A DNA stretch of 64,000 nucleotides. Origin: Aphrocallistes beatrix (Eukaryota; Porifera; Hexactinellida; Sceptrulophora; Aphrocallistidae). A program made the translations under genes and the position numbers. The stretch is taken from assembly GCA_963281255.1 (NCBI GenBank), contig OY725504.1, forward strand, positions 868,001 to 932,000. The letters are read 5' to 3'. The notes below the pieces were generated by a model. The model was not told the origin of the DNA. It made no database searches and saw nothing but the letters and a program-made list of their open reading frames with translations. Positions within the stretch are counted from its first letter, which is position 1. Every line of letters starts with the position of its first letter. Below, in pieces: positions 1 to 13,096 of the stretch.

Positions 1-1463
1 TTAAGATAGCTATCCTTCTAGAACCAGGTTTGTAATTAATGTAAAATACCACTGCAAATAACGATATTATAGAGAAGTTATTTGTTTTGGTTAAAGGATC
101 ATTCATTTTTATTTTAGGAGTAGTTACGAGATAACTTATGACTTGCATCGCCGTTTCAAATTATACTATGTACGTATCAATCATGAAATTAACACCTCTA
201 TGTTAATTTCTTTTTAACAAATACTTTCTTTATTTTATTAATTTAATAATCTTATTAGCTTCATTAAATAGATCTACGAGTATATATTATATGCTCCAAA
301 AAGACGTAATTCAGATAATATACTCCCCCTTTCTCATAGTTGTGCAATTTGAGTCATATTATGATACTGTCTCTTTTGAAAATCTGCCCTAAATGTATAC
401 ATATACGTGCACTGTCTAGTCGAATATACAATTCTACAAGCGAGCTTCGCTTGCTTTTGCTGCACGGCTTGCGGATTCGCCATGTGGGCGTATGGAGATA
501 TCAAAAAATGGTTGATTGCTTTCTAATTCTCTACTAAGGATTATTAAAATGTCATTTAACTACAGTTATTGTCATGAATTCTGAACTGGGGAAAAATTAG
601 GTTCATGATAATATGAATTTGCTTAATTAATATTAAGCTAGCTAGTCCTGAATTTAATGTCAATTTGAAACCACATAGAAATTTCACATTTCCAAAGATT
701 ATTATATTCGAACAACTCAAACAACTTCAGTCGAGTAAAAGGGTTACAGCAATCATAGTATGTGTTATGTACAATAATCAATCATTTTTATTCTAAAATA
801 ACTTTTTAAATAATAGACTCAAAATAGCTGTATTTAATTATTTATATGAAATATAACTTATGAAGAGCATTATTAAAGCCCGATATTTTATGAATTTCAA
901 TCACAAATAATCCCTTCGATTGTATGCATTGACTGTTTAGATCCCAATAAATCTGTATTATAAAATTGTCGAATTTCATTGGCACAATTTGTCACCTATC
1001 TCGGCGGTGTGAAATTTTTCTTTAGATTTCGAACTCCCTTGTAGACTAATTATTTTTTGCCTATATGCCGAATTTCAAATTTCTAGCACCTCCCAGTTCC
1101 TCAATCGACTTCACAAAAACCCATCCAGTTTTAATAAATAAGATTGGCAATTTTCGTTTGAGATTCTGAGTTGGATCGTAATCCATTCTGAAGTGTAACC
1201 AAAATAATTAAATTAGATTCCTTTATTATTATTTTATATAGTTTAGCTCTAAATTAAAATGTTTATTTCAGCATTAAAAAATTTTGTGAAAATAATACTT
1301 TTTAATTTCCCTATAATTAGGATGAAATCCCAGACAGAGAATGCAATGACAATTATTCTGGATTTTAATTGGTTTGCTTAAGCATCAGTATAATCAAATC
1401 TCAAAATTAAACAGATGGTTGGTGGCTAACACCACCATTTCTTCTTTGTCCTCTGGACATCAA

Positions 1464-1664
1464 TCAGGCTGCATTGGTTGGATTCTGTTGTGTGTATATT
1501 CTTCTTCGATAAAAGTTTATTTCTTGTTGAAGTCGTTGTTTTTCTTGTGCAAGTTGTGCCTTAACGCGAACGAGCATCTGAATTTCTTCTATTATATCTT
1601 TCATCGATTCAGTTGGAGAATTAGCATCTATTTCTTTCAAGATTCTGTTTCCTTCCAGAGGCAT
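1464..1664 (-). CDS. Possible short coiled-coil protein (unrecognised)
   Basis: A minus-strand ORF of 66 residues with an in-frame stop directly before its ATG. Residues ~20-55 are rich in Glu, Gln, Lys, Arg and Leu with heptad-like spacing (for example LAQEKQRLQQEINFYRRR), suggesting a helical coiled coil. It is more protein-like than the overlapping plus-strand ORF, which is rich in Ser, Phe and Tyr as expected of an antisense shadow. It could be a complete small protein or the last exon of a longer minus-strand gene whose other exons I cannot see. No family is recognised. RNA evidence would decide. Confidence 0.3.
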   Translation of the reverse strand: MPLEGNRILKEIDANSPTESMKDIIEEIQMLVRVKAQLAQEKQRLQQEINFYRRRIYTQQNPTNAA

Positions 1665-2103
1665 TTACGTTCAGAATATGAAGTATTGGTAGTTGAGTTG
1701 AAATCTGCTCTAGTTTCACTCGACTCTGTATTTATACTGAAATTTTATCGATCTATAAATAGACTCCATGCTCTACCTTGGCACAACTTAGTGTGGAGTA
1801 ATTAATAAAAGAAAATGATAGTTCATTTTTAAGATAGAAAACTGACGATAGAAGACTGGCGCCATTAGAATATGTACATTTGTAGTGCTCTACCATTTAG
1901 AAAGATTTTCCTTAAATAGTATTTTCGTTTTTGTCGTTTTGTTTGAGGACAGTTATTTATTTCTAAAATTCGGATGAACATTGATATATTGATCTATATC
2001 TATTCTAAATTTGAATTATTTTAGAAATTTACTATAATTTTTAATTTAGTACATATTGAGATTAGAACGAATGGTTAACTCGAAATAAATAAAGTGACTA
2101 TAT

Positions 2104-2252
2104 CATAGGCGCCGAACCCGGGGGGGCTGGGGGGCTCAAGCCCCCCCTGGAATCGAAGATGGCCCATACACGCAATACAAATTTTAGGGCTGAGCCCCCC
2201 CCCCCTAGAACTCCAAAATGGCACATAGATTTCGAAAAGTTCGGCGCCCCTG
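2104..2252. mobile_element. hAT-like MITE with 8-bp target duplication
   Basis: Short inverted ends CATAGGCGCCGAAC and GTTCGGCGCCCCTG flank a C/G-tract-rich core. The flanks are GACTATAT (2096-2103) and GACTACAT (2253-2260), an 8-bp duplication with one mismatch. An 8-bp duplication and CA..TG ends fit the hAT superfamily. Too short to encode anything. Confidence 0.7.
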
Positions 2253-2818
2253 GACTACATCCTTAATTAGAAACAGAATTCTATACTAAAAAATGTATTC
2301 AAAACGTGAAAAATAAATTTCTCATGTTTGTCTATTCTATTTTGTTAATTTCATACGAATTCTTTCACCTGGAGATTAATGTTCGTGCATTTTTGAGACT
2401 AGTTTATAGGAAGAATTCATAGAATTGATGGATACTCGATATTGTGCAATGACTTGTTCAAATATTAGATAGAGCAAGATCTGCTGTATAATAAAATTGT
2501 TGGTGGGGTATTACTAACTTTTATAGATTCTGTCAAGCATGTAACTATGCTTGAGCATGTTGTGATGCTGTTTCCATCAGTCGCTTATTTGTCTCGAGTC
2601 TTCCTTCATCTGACTGATAGATAGATAGCGGCACGCTTTCCTAGTAATACGGATTTTTTTAACATTTTTGGAATTCTCAAATATCTGAATCGACTTAACT
2701 GTTGTATGATGAGAAGTACATCTAATAAAATGGAGAAAATGGCTATAAACAAAATCCTTTAATATACAAGAAAGACGGCGATTATCCACAATAGAATACT
2801 CTATAAAAATATTATATA

Positions 2819-2986
2819 CAGTCAGGGTCGCTTATTATGAACCCGTTTAATATGAACTAACCTCCTGGTCCCAATTTTATTTTTTAGATAGGAATTGTAT
2901 TGAATCAAGTTCGCTTAACATGAAGTATCTCTATTATCAACAGATTTTTTGGTCCCCTGGTGGTTCACAAAAAGCGACCCTGACTG
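2819..2986. mobile_element. TA-flanked MITE (CAGTCAGGGTCGCTT ends)
   Basis: Perfect inverted ends CAGTCAGGGTCGCTT and AAGCGACCCTGACTG, each flanked by TA. This is typical of non-autonomous Tc1/mariner or pogo elements. No coding capacity. Confidence 0.8.
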
Positions 2987-4046
2987 TATACTAGATGTAA
3001 TCTACTAGTTAGCTTTTGTTTACTTCTCATAAAATTGCTCCTCTAATAGAATGTTTAAATTCCCAAAGTCATTTCAAGTATTCGCTATTGTGAAACAAGG
3101 TAATTAACTCTAGACAAAATATAATCATACTCGTGAGTTGAATAACATTTCTTACAATATCATAATTGAGTGCTACACTATTTATATTAATTGTTATTTA
3201 ACTTTTTTTTCATTTCTCATCCACAATTCTCCTCATACGTCTATCTGCTACTCTAATTTCTCACATGGAATAACCAAGATTGGGAATTAAATAAATAAGT
3301 AATTTACTGCAGTAGTTTCAGCAAATAATACATTTATAATTTATAGAATATATTTTTAGTTTTTGCGAATCTTTGAATCATAGAACTAAAACTCTATACT
3401 AACCTAAATGCTAGTCTTATTTGAAAAAAAGGAATATTGACGAAAAAATGGAAAAATGGAATTTTTTTGCCATACATGATAGACGTCAGACACTACTATC
3501 AAAGTACGATCAATTCCTAACAAATAAGAACTAATCAGGACAGTTTTTCACAATTTTCCAATTAAAAGAGAAGTCGATAAGGAACCTTGATTGCCAAAAT
3601 TTCTTAGAAAATGAAATGCAGCATGATACTCCAGACTAACATATCGAATACATTTTAATACAATCCAATTGGCACAAGATATATAATACAATCTAATTGG
3701 AAAAAATTGTGATTATAATGCTGAATTTTGCAGCAGGTGATCATTGTAACTGTCTCGGAGTTCTAAGCCCTGAAAAAAAAAGATTTATCATAATGATGGA
3801 TAGAATTTAAACGGAATTAATTAGTTTAATCTTGCGGTAGCACCTGGGGCAGAGATACTACCATATGCATGCATTATTGACACATCATGCATCACCTCCT
3901 TTACATTCGGGTTGAGTTTCGAGAACCATGAGGGGGAAGTGAATGTACCCACTCTCCGTTTTATTAATTTAGTCTGCCAAGGGGTTAGGCTAATAGATTT
4001 TTTACTATAATCAAACTCACCTGATCATTTTATATGTTAACTTTAG

Positions 4047-6796
4047 GCGATCAAGAAGAATCAAGCTCGCTTTGATCCAGTTATCCAGTATATGCTCGAA
4101 TCGGACCAGCCTTTAGTACAGGCGGCATGCTTTCTATTCTTAAACTCCCTCCTGGCGCCTGTCGAGGATCCAAACTTCAGAATACATCTGAGATGCGAGA
4201 TGGTCAGAGGTGTGTTTGGAATTTTTTCAAATTTGTTGGTTAATATTTAGATTACTCGCTTGGAACTTATTACGTACTTTTCTCCAATACAAATTGTATT
4301 TTCTCCTATCTAATATCTTAATGAATGATTCAACCAGACTTAACCAAATAAAAACTTCTCAATTCACTTGTGTTCCTGACCTTTGTACGTGTCTACCCAC
4401 ATTGTTTTGAAAATAGAATCATTTTAAGGAGTACCAATATGTCTTCGTTTTACATGTTTACATTATGTTATAATAACGTAATATTAACGTAGTTGCATCC
4501 TTTTGTGGATATCTTACGCCCATTGCATATAAAGAATTAATTAAATTTTTGTCCAGGTAATGGGTTTTGATATGGTCAATGTCAATTTAGTTCCATTCAA
4601 TGAGATATATCTTTTGTTCAGATCCAATTACACATCTAAGTTACATATGCGATCTATTGAATCATTTTAGAGTACCTCCTATGTCCTATGGCATAAATAT
4701 TGTACAGTTTGTACGGTTTCTTATCTATATTTTTACTGTAGCCGGACTTGAGAATTTTATAAGAGAGATTGGCTCCACAGTTTCAGAAGAGATAGAAGTT
4801 CAGCTAAGTGTTTATGAGAGGCTGAAGAGTGGAGATCTGGATGAGCTCTCGTGCAAATGGAATAGAATTCAGACCGATTTCTCTGATTCTGATTCGGCCT
4901 TTCAGGTTTGCATTTATTCATAAACGACATTTGAAAACATCTGTTTGTTTTTAGAGGTGCTAAATTCAAAAGTGCAATCGATTCAGAGGTACCATTTTAA
5001 ACCCAAATTTTCAGAATTCCACTAATTTTATTCATATTTGTAGTGTAACACTTATTTATTATGACTTTGCTGGTAAAATCGCTTTTATACTAAATTTCCT
5101 ATGGACAAGTTTGTAGACTTATCATATATTTGAGGAATATTTTAGACAGAAAGTACCATTATAAATATTCACACTTTATTCTCGTTACTCTACAGATTTT
5201 GTCCGTACTCACGCAAGGAACAGAAGCCTCGAAGTCCCTCCTAAGCATCCTCCAACATCTACTGTTGATTCGTGATGATTATTACATACGCCCGCTCTAC
5301 TTCAAATTGATAGAGCAGTGTGTTACGCAAATTGTGCTACAGAAAAACGGAACTGACCCAGACTTCCTAACGCATAGGAAGTTTGACCTCTCAGTGGATC
5401 CCATAATAGATAACATGCTCAACAAGGTATGAGTCCAGAGCTGAAAAAGTAATTTTCACATTGGTTTTATCAAATTATTACAAATCGGATTAGTCTGATA
5501 ATATAGACCAAAACAAGGTTTGTATATCACACACATCTATCCAATAATCATGCACTAAGTAGTCATCCGATATGTGGGTAGATTAGATAAACAAACTGCC
5601 GACAAATTGGCTATAAATTGGAACTATAAGTTCTACATCATCGTTGCAGACCACTCTGTGCCATACCCGAGTACGTGGCAGTGTATGATTAATTAACACC
5701 CCCAAGGTATTCATTAATTTTATTGAGGTCTAATAATTCTTAATATTAACAGTTTTAATCGAGTTATTCAATCACACTATGTTACCATGTCACTAAATAA
5801 CATCCTGCAAGGAATACTTTGGCATTACAGTAAGATCTCCGTCTCTTGAATCTAGACGTTGTCTTTGGGGAAATGTATCAAGCGTATCCTTAGGTTTATT
5901 TACGTCATTAAGTGTAATGTAAAATGTATTACACTGATATTACATTAAATAATATGCAATACAAATTGAAAATATTTCTTAAGATCAATGTGTCTTCACT
6001 TTAATCATTTGATTTGGGAATTATCCGAAATAGTTGACTTTTTGATTTGTAATATATATTATATTAAGTGCTGTGTGTCAGGCATTATTCCTTAGAGAAG
6101 CCATGAATTAAAATGTCATTATTTAATTATATATACTTACATGCAACACCTGACCTAGGCCCAAGTGGAAGAATCCCGTGAGAGAGCACTGAAGTTTGAA
6201 CAGCAAGTGAAAGACGAACAGCTGCGATTCCATGAGTTAGAAGTACAGTCTTCCCTGCTGCAACAGAAGGTTGATGAACTGCATGAGCAAATAGAGAGAG
6301 GAGGTATCGTCCCTCATAGCCACGCGTCAGAGATTACGGAGTCTGACACTGTAAGTAATGTGAGTAAAGAAGGAGGCGGGACACAAGTTGAGGTTAAGAA
6401 GGGAGCAGAGTCTCAACCCAGTAACACTAAAATCTCTTCAAGTACTGTGTCAGTATCGACCGCAAAGGGAACGTAAGTAGATAAACTAAATAATTAGCGA
6501 TATTATATTTGGGGTTTTAATGTCCAATCCGAAAAAAAATATCTGAGTCGAATGGAGAATTAATATTCGTACACTTACTACTAAGTACATACAAACACAA
6601 CTTACATTTAAAGAAAATCTACCTTTGAACATCTGTATTGTGTATTGAGGCAGTGTCTTCCATGTCCACAGAAATATGTTGGTAGCTTCATTATAGAGCA
6701 TGGTGATGAATCAGCTCCAAATTTCAGAAAAAGTTATACAGTGTATTCTAAGTACTACAAAGCGTATTCAAATCTCACAAATAATTATCTTTTCAG

Positions 6797-6827
<31 letters not shown>

Positions 6828-9800
6828 TGATCAAAAACAAATACATTTTCTCCCTTATAGTGACTTTTATATCTTAGCAATCATTACAGTTTTATATTCA
6901 TTAAACATACTGATATGGATAATTATGCCATAAATTTACAAATTAACTGGTTATAATTGGGTAAAACATCCTCTTCAATAATTCTTCTGCACAATCACTT
7001 GTATTTGCTATTAGTCTATATTGAGTAATTACTTTAGTTTCAAAATTCCTTTTCCCCCTCCTGATCTCCCTGAGATTCAACCTAACGTTCCCTACCCACC
7101 CCCTGACCTTCCAGAGGTAGCGGCTAAGCTTGGAGTAAAGAACAGAGCCGATTACACGCAGAAGAAAGGAATCCAAGTTTCCAAGCACAAGTATGATCCT
7201 GTCCCAGGCATGTCTCACTTCTTCTGGAAGAAAATCAATGAGCAGGACATCACTAATGATACAATATGGGCGGGACTGGAAGAGCACAGGTGCGTAGACT
7301 TGTATACTATATTATCTGTCATTATTATTATTATTAAAATGCAGACAAATCGATTGAAGTTCATGAATTTCTTCCTAAAAAAATTAGAAGAAATCGTTTT
7401 TGATCTTTTATTTGTCTTAGAATTTTAAATGGAAAAATCATCTATAAATTTCACAATACATTTAAATTATGAAATGTATGGCGTTCTACGTCCGTACGCT
7501 CGCTACTGCGAAATTGAACAGTCCAGCCAAATTTCGTCTGTACCATCTCTTTATGGTGTTGATGTACACTGTTAATAATTGTTACCGATATTTTTCGCAT
7601 CTGTCTAATCACTTACTGGTCTGTCGACTGACATTTTCTATATTTTATTGTTTAATCTTTTAATAATATTTAACTGATATACTATACATAACCTCATTCA
7701 TTTATGTCTGTATTAATTTGAAAATATTTCCATATTTTAGTCTATTAACGAAACATATTGATGATACGCTTAGTCGGAAGTTTGTGAAACAGGGAGGCCA
7801 TTTCGACTTAGAAGGGAAATTGGAGAAAGGAGAGAAAGCAACCTTATCCAGGATTGACGCAAACGAGCCTCAAGTAATAAGCAAGCAAGCAGGTCAGAAT
7901 ATCAGCATTTTCCTTCGCTCCTCCAAGTTCTCCAGCGAGCAGATTAAGCGAATGATCATCTCATTAGATGACGCTCTCACAGAGCAGGTAACTGAGTGCA
8001 GTTCAAACTTTTCTCACATTAATGACTAAATATGAGTGGGTTAATTAGTATAATGAATGATTGCCACAGAAGAAATTTAGCTCTCACTCTTAGTGCTAAA
8101 TTATAGTCACACTTTTATATAAATTAAATAAAAACGATTTTTTTTTTGTGTTGTATAAGTTTAGATATTGAGTAATTCTTGTAGTGTTGTATGTTTGGAG
8201 ACATAAATATCTGTCTTCATATCTCCATTCGTATTAGAGTGTCAAGGTGATCCACTATAAACGAGTGAATTGTGAGATATTTGATCTCCTCATATACTCT
8301 AACAATCTCACAGTCATTGAAGATGACCAATTTAAATGCTAGAAAGCTATCAATAATGTTCCAAGGACTTAATAGCTTTCCCTAATGGATAGCAGATATT
8401 GTGATTGATTCAAACACTTAGAAAACGAATTGACTAGTTTCTACTCTTTTAGATGCTCGTTGATCTTCTCAAATTCCTTCCCAGTACAATTGATATCCAG
8501 AAACTGAACGACCTGAAGAAAAAGTAAGTGCCAGGTGCAAGTTGAGCGCTTAAGCATCCTACTAATTGACCTCGTGGTCATCCAGTGTATTTCGTGAACT
8601 TTCACCCTTTTAATTACTTAAGATTGATGCTTATAGCTCCCTAACTTTGCACATTGCAGTTAACAAGGAGAAAGTCATAATAACACTGTTGGTTCGGTGA
8701 TTCTGCATATGTGTACATTTTCTTACTGGACTCTATTATCAAACTGCATAGTTGTACATGATATTGTATCTCATATAATTGTTTTTTCATTTAGACACAC
8801 GTTCGAGAATTTGAACGTTTCGGAACGGTTTCTTCTTGTGGTGACGAAGATAGATCGGTTGGAGCTTAGATTGAGGACGATGATATTTAAGAGGAGATTC
8901 AAAGATGAAATTCATGAACTCGTACCCCAGTTGAGATGCATCCAGGGAATAAGCGAGAAAGTTAGAACCTCGAAACGATTCAGGAGAGTAATCGAATATG
9001 TACTCTTGGTTGGAAACAAAATGAATGCAGGTAAATAGCACTGAATTGTGACATTATTTTGAATTTTTGCAACTGAATTCGAGTATGGTAATTACAATCC
9101 TTATGCAACGTTAGTTGATAATTGCCTATCATACGTTGCAAAATTACGCACCCTTACCCCGCTCCCTGGCAGTCAGTCATCCCCCATCAATTGTTAGTGG
9201 AAATGCGTTCATGTATTGGAATGTATATGTTACCGTTAAAACGTCAAACCAGTTATTCTGTAAAATACCTGAAAATTTCAGGCATTATGCATAATAACTG
9301 AATTGGTATGGTGGAAATTGTTCGAACCAAAACCGGAAATAGTTTGACTTTCCAAAAAAGGAAATAGTTCGAAAAAAACCCACCATTAATCCTAATGGTA
9401 AAAAGTCGAACTATTTCCTAAATCCGCAATTCGAACTATTTCCTTTTTCGAAAAGTCGAACCATTTCCGCATTACCACGGAATTATTTCAGGTATTTTAC
9501 ATATTAACTGATTTGACGTTTTAACGGTAACATATACATCTTGTGCATTTGTTAGTGTAATTCCCATAATATCTTGTATGGAAAAGATATTATGTATCAT
9601 AGTGAGTATATCATTAGAGTCGTAAGGGTACGTATACAGGCGTTCAATTAGTTAACCAAGGATCGGAGGATAGTTGTAAGTTTGTAGTTAATACTTATCG
9701 AGGATGTTAGTGTTCATGTAACCAAGGACAATACTAGACTATAGAACCTGCATAATCTGGCACTCGTTGGGAAAGGAAAAACGGTGGATTACCAAATTGT

Positions 9801-12651
9801 CGGATTATATATTGCAATATGTACTGTCCAACGCTCATTGGTACGAAATGGTGTCGGGTTATACAGGTGTTAGATTATGGAGGTTCTACTTTATATGCAT
9901 TTAATAAAAAATTGCTTGACAGTCAATGTTACTAGGACTTTTGTATTTTCAAATCTTTTCACATAAAATTCAGAGAAGTTGAGTGTCATTTCAACAAGTT
10001 TGATGCTGGAACGATCAGGGGTTTATCTAGGTGCTCGGCTGGTACTTATAGGCGCCAGCCTGGTATCCTCCGAGGAGCCAAGGTGTTTGCATTGTGATGC
10101 GATTTTGGTACCACCAGCCCTGGAATGATGGAGATAAACCCCTGGTTGGGTGCCATATAACATTTATCACCTCCCAAAAGTGCCAGACTGGAAATCCTAG
10201 ATAAACTCATGGAGACGACTAGGTTCCGGGTGGTCCAGTATAAATTGAACTCTTACTCCAACAGGAACTAAACATGCTCAGACCTCGGGCTTCCATCTTG
10301 AATCACTGACCAAACTCGACGGTACCAAAACAAACGATCAGACCCTCAACCTTATGAACTTTATCGTGGAGATCATCGAGGAAGCTGAACCAGATCTTTT
10401 GAAGTTTGTTTTGGAGCTAGAGGAAGTTAAGAAGGCTGCGAAGGTCAATGATGAAAATCTCAGATCACAAATTCGGAATGTTTCAAACAGCATTGATGAG
10501 ATTAAGCAAGAACTGAAGCATTACTCAGATGAATCAAAGCTTGAGCATTATGAACGCTATCACAAGGTAAACCTTCTAGTAAACGCTTATTTATTATGAA
10601 GTCCATATAACTTCTTGTTATTTATACATGGTGCAAACTTGATACGTAATTTTCTTTGAAACGACTTGGGATATATCGAAATGTACAGATTTTATATTAT
10701 ACATACTTGCAGTTCTGATATTTAGCATTGGCGGGATCCCATTTATTGCTTCCGTACGGACGAGCGTGCGATTCTGCGAAATCTAACAGTCCGAGTCTAT
10801 CAAATTTGATGTAGAGTTTCACTACGAGAATTTAACTTTTGAAATTTCGATGTAATGCATGATTCCATGAGTTATTGATATACGAGTATATGCTCTTCAA
10901 GCTTTGAGTCTGATTGGCTGACGTCTTTTTAAACGCTTGAACACACTTTTAGAGAAAATAATTATATCATCATGCATCATATGCTTCTAATTAAATAATT
11001 TTGAAATATATCTGCACAAAGCTGTTTCCTTTGTTGAACGAGTTGAAAGACTGTTTTGAAGTCTTGTACAATGTCTATATTTTTATCTACAATGCAGTTT
11101 TCCATTCAAGTCTTTTATCTAGCACAATCAGCTTGTTGCCATACACTAAATCCATATCTTGTCTTGTAACATTACTAAATATACTCTACATAGGTGATGC
11201 CTGAGTTCTTGAAAGAAGCTGAACAGGAACACAAAGTAATCAAAAAGATATACAAAGAAATGGAATCTTCCCTCCATGAAGCAATCAAATGGTTTGCAAT
11301 GGATCCGCGTAAGGTGACGACTGAAGATTTCTTTACATATTTCGTCAAATTCATCTTACATTTCGAAAAAGCGCGTAAAGAGAATCTGCAAATTCGCGAA
11401 TTGAAGAAGAAGGAAGCTCACAAAAGAGAGGTCGAGGAAGCAGCCAAGAAAAAGCGCGAAAGTATGAAGAGAAAAGACGACGTGTTAGTAAATTCCGATG
11501 AGGTTGTTGCGAAGGATAAAAAAGGACTTTTAGACGACTTGTTATCGAAAATTGTCCAGGGCGAAGTTGGACCTAAAAAGAATGTTCAAAAGAAGAATTC
11601 AGGTCATCGCCCTGCAATCGTCTTACATCAAAAGCAGCCACCGAAACGTCAGCTGTCGGCTGTAGATGAAAATAAGATGAAGAGTCCTTCAGAGGTTACA
11701 GCCAGTGCGGGAAGCTTTCAGAACTTAAGTCAAGATCAAAACGCTTCACCTTCATATAAACCCAACTCTGAATATTCAACGCCGCAAGTATCTTCTACTT
11801 TTAATACAAAGTTTCAAAACACTAATGCAAATTACACTGATCCAATCGTCCCATTCAACATTAGCAAATCCACAGCTCCCTTTAAGCCCCAACCGCCAAT
11901 GTCCTCATCCTATAATGTAAAGCCTCAACCACAGATGTCATCATCTTACAATGCAAAACCTCAACCTCCAATGTCCTCTTCTTACAATGCAAAACCTCAA
12001 CCAACAATGTCCTCTTCCTATAATGTTAAACCTCAACCAACAATGTCTTCATCTTACAGCAACAACCCACAGCCTCCCATTACCAGTTATGGTATTGACC
12101 CTAATATTGTTCCCTCGTACAATGCTAGCAGGCCTACTTACAAGCCACCGTCTGTAATTCCCTCTCCCTATACCTCCAACTCGCCCAACTTAACACCTTC
12201 CTTCAATCCCGAGGCTAAGATAACACCTCCCTTCCTTTCTAACACGCAAGCTTCCTACCTTCCCAACCAGAAAGCTCCATCCTACAACACTTATAATCAA
12301 AAAGTAGCATCTACTTATGCTCAAGATCCAGAAAGTTACTCGAAACCATACAAAACTCCTGCCCCCAGACAGATACCACCTCTAGAAATGCCAGTGGCGC
12401 CCCCTCGCTCCCTCCCTCAGAATGCAGAAAATCAGACGCTAGACTACGAGCACAAACATGTCAAACCGCCGGCAGTAAATCCAAGGACTGTTTCTCAGCC
12501 GATCCCCCTTGCACAGGACGATCTCAATGGATTCTCGACTGACAATGCCCGCCCACCTGTCTCTGATGCTATAGCTAGGTTCAATAAAGTAGCCCCATCA
12601 CGTAAAATTCCTTCTCGAAACTCGCGGAATGAGGAATCGACTTACTTTTGA
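4047..12651 (+). CDS. DIAPH: Diaphanous-related formin (5' partial)
   Basis: Nucleates and elongates linear actin filaments under Rho control. Exons: 4047-4209, 4742-4905, 5196-5426, 6159-6472, 7038-7289, 7741-7987, 8453-8523, 8795-9030, 10265-10566, 11194-12651; all junctions are GT-AG with matching phases, giving 1145 visible residues. Residues 1-186 match the FH3/dimerisation region of diaphanous (ILQHLLLIRDDYYIRP), rather than FMNL or DAAM. A coiled coil follows (~187-225), then a very short FH1 (two PPPDLP motifs, ~292-315) and FH2 (~345-735, with GNKMNAG). A DAD-like motif, GLLDDLLSKIVQGE, lies near 770. After it come ~360 residues of low-complexity tail with repeats of the form KPQPPMSSSYNA. 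The N-terminal GTPase-binding domain is not seen. The family is certain; orthology to a particular vertebrate paralogue is not. Confidence 0.93.
6800..6828. repeat. (TA)n microsatellite
   Basis: About 14 TA units in a formin intron. Confidence 0.9.
9221..9539. mobile_element. Foldback MITE with long inverted ends
   Basis: Left end ATGTATATGTTACCGTTAAA is mirrored at 9520-9539, and similarity continues inward for roughly 55 bp with mismatches. A second, inner inverted set built on GGAAATAGTTCGA words lies at ~9330-9470. Located in the long formin intron 9031-10264. No obvious target duplication or coding capacity. Confidence 0.7.
9742..9888. mobile_element. Small TIR element (TAGAACCTGCATAATCTGG)
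   Basis: Inverted ends TAGAACCTGCATAATCTGG and TTAGATTATGGAGGTTCTA, with mismatches, around a non-coding core. Resembles degraded TA-targeting MITEs. In the same formin intron as the foldback element. Confidence 0.55.
10016..10144. mobile_element. Small inverted-repeat element (CAGGGGTTTATCT ends)
   Basis: Ends CAGGGGTTTATCT and AGATAAACCCCTG are perfect inverted repeats. CAGGGG ends are common in hAT MITEs, but I see no 8-bp target duplication here. In the formin intron 9031-10264. Confidence 0.55.
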
Positions 12652-12909
12652 GGTTCAATTTATTCGATTTTAAGCATTTTCTTCAGGGATTCTCTCACCC
12701 TAATCCCACTGAATTTCCCTGGTTTTACAGATGCCTAATTCCTTAACCAAAAAGTAGTTTTGAAGTATCTCAGATCTGATGTTTGTATTTTTATTGTTGT
12801 AGCTATTCTATATTTGTTATACTATATCAGCTAATTTGTATTATATTGCATTCAATGTTATGAATGATGAGACTCGCCTTTTCTGCACAACTTCTGTAGA
12901 TACTTTGTA

Positions 12910-13096
12910 CAGTCAACTCCGCTTAATAGGGTCACATCGGTCAGAGGATATTTTGCACCGATTAAGCGGAGAACTCTATTAACCAAAAATATTTGTATTA
13001 GCTTCTATGTGTGGGAGCTATTCCGGTCCTGCCAAAAGTGGCCCGATTAAGCGGTTGACCCGATTAAACAGTGACCCTATTAAGCAAAGTCACCTG
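12910..13096. mobile_element. Pogo-like MITE, copy 1
   Basis: Ends CAGTCAACTCCGCTTAAT and a degraded reverse complement, flanked by TA. Interior words (TCCGGTCCTGCCAAAAGTGG, ATTAAGCGG) recur in the other copies of this family at 52074 and 56222. Confidence 0.8.

Larger units (their letters stand above)
1..4046. other. Mostly non-coding 5' region
   Basis: AT-rich sequence in which I could not identify coding exons, apart from a weak minus-strand ORF at 1464-1664 and two MITEs listed separately. The missing N-terminal exons of the downstream formin (GTPase-binding and early FH3 region) should lie here or beyond the left edge. I did not recognise them. Around 420-485 a GC-richer patch resembles part of the repeat near 37505-37560. 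Confidence 0.5.

Noticed and set aside
1374..1805. 143-residue plus-strand ORF
   Set aside because: Starts at a non-ATG codon, has a Phe/Leu/Tyr-rich random look, and overlaps the better minus-strand coiled-coil ORF.
3835..3990. GC-richer stretch with GGTAGCACCTGGGGCAGAG that recalled U1 or spliced-leader RNA
   Set aside because: No consistent 5' end, Sm site or stem-loops could be matched; resemblance is limited to a few words.
4757..4969. 70-residue minus-strand ORF over formin exon 2
   Set aside because: Antisense shadow of a real exon.
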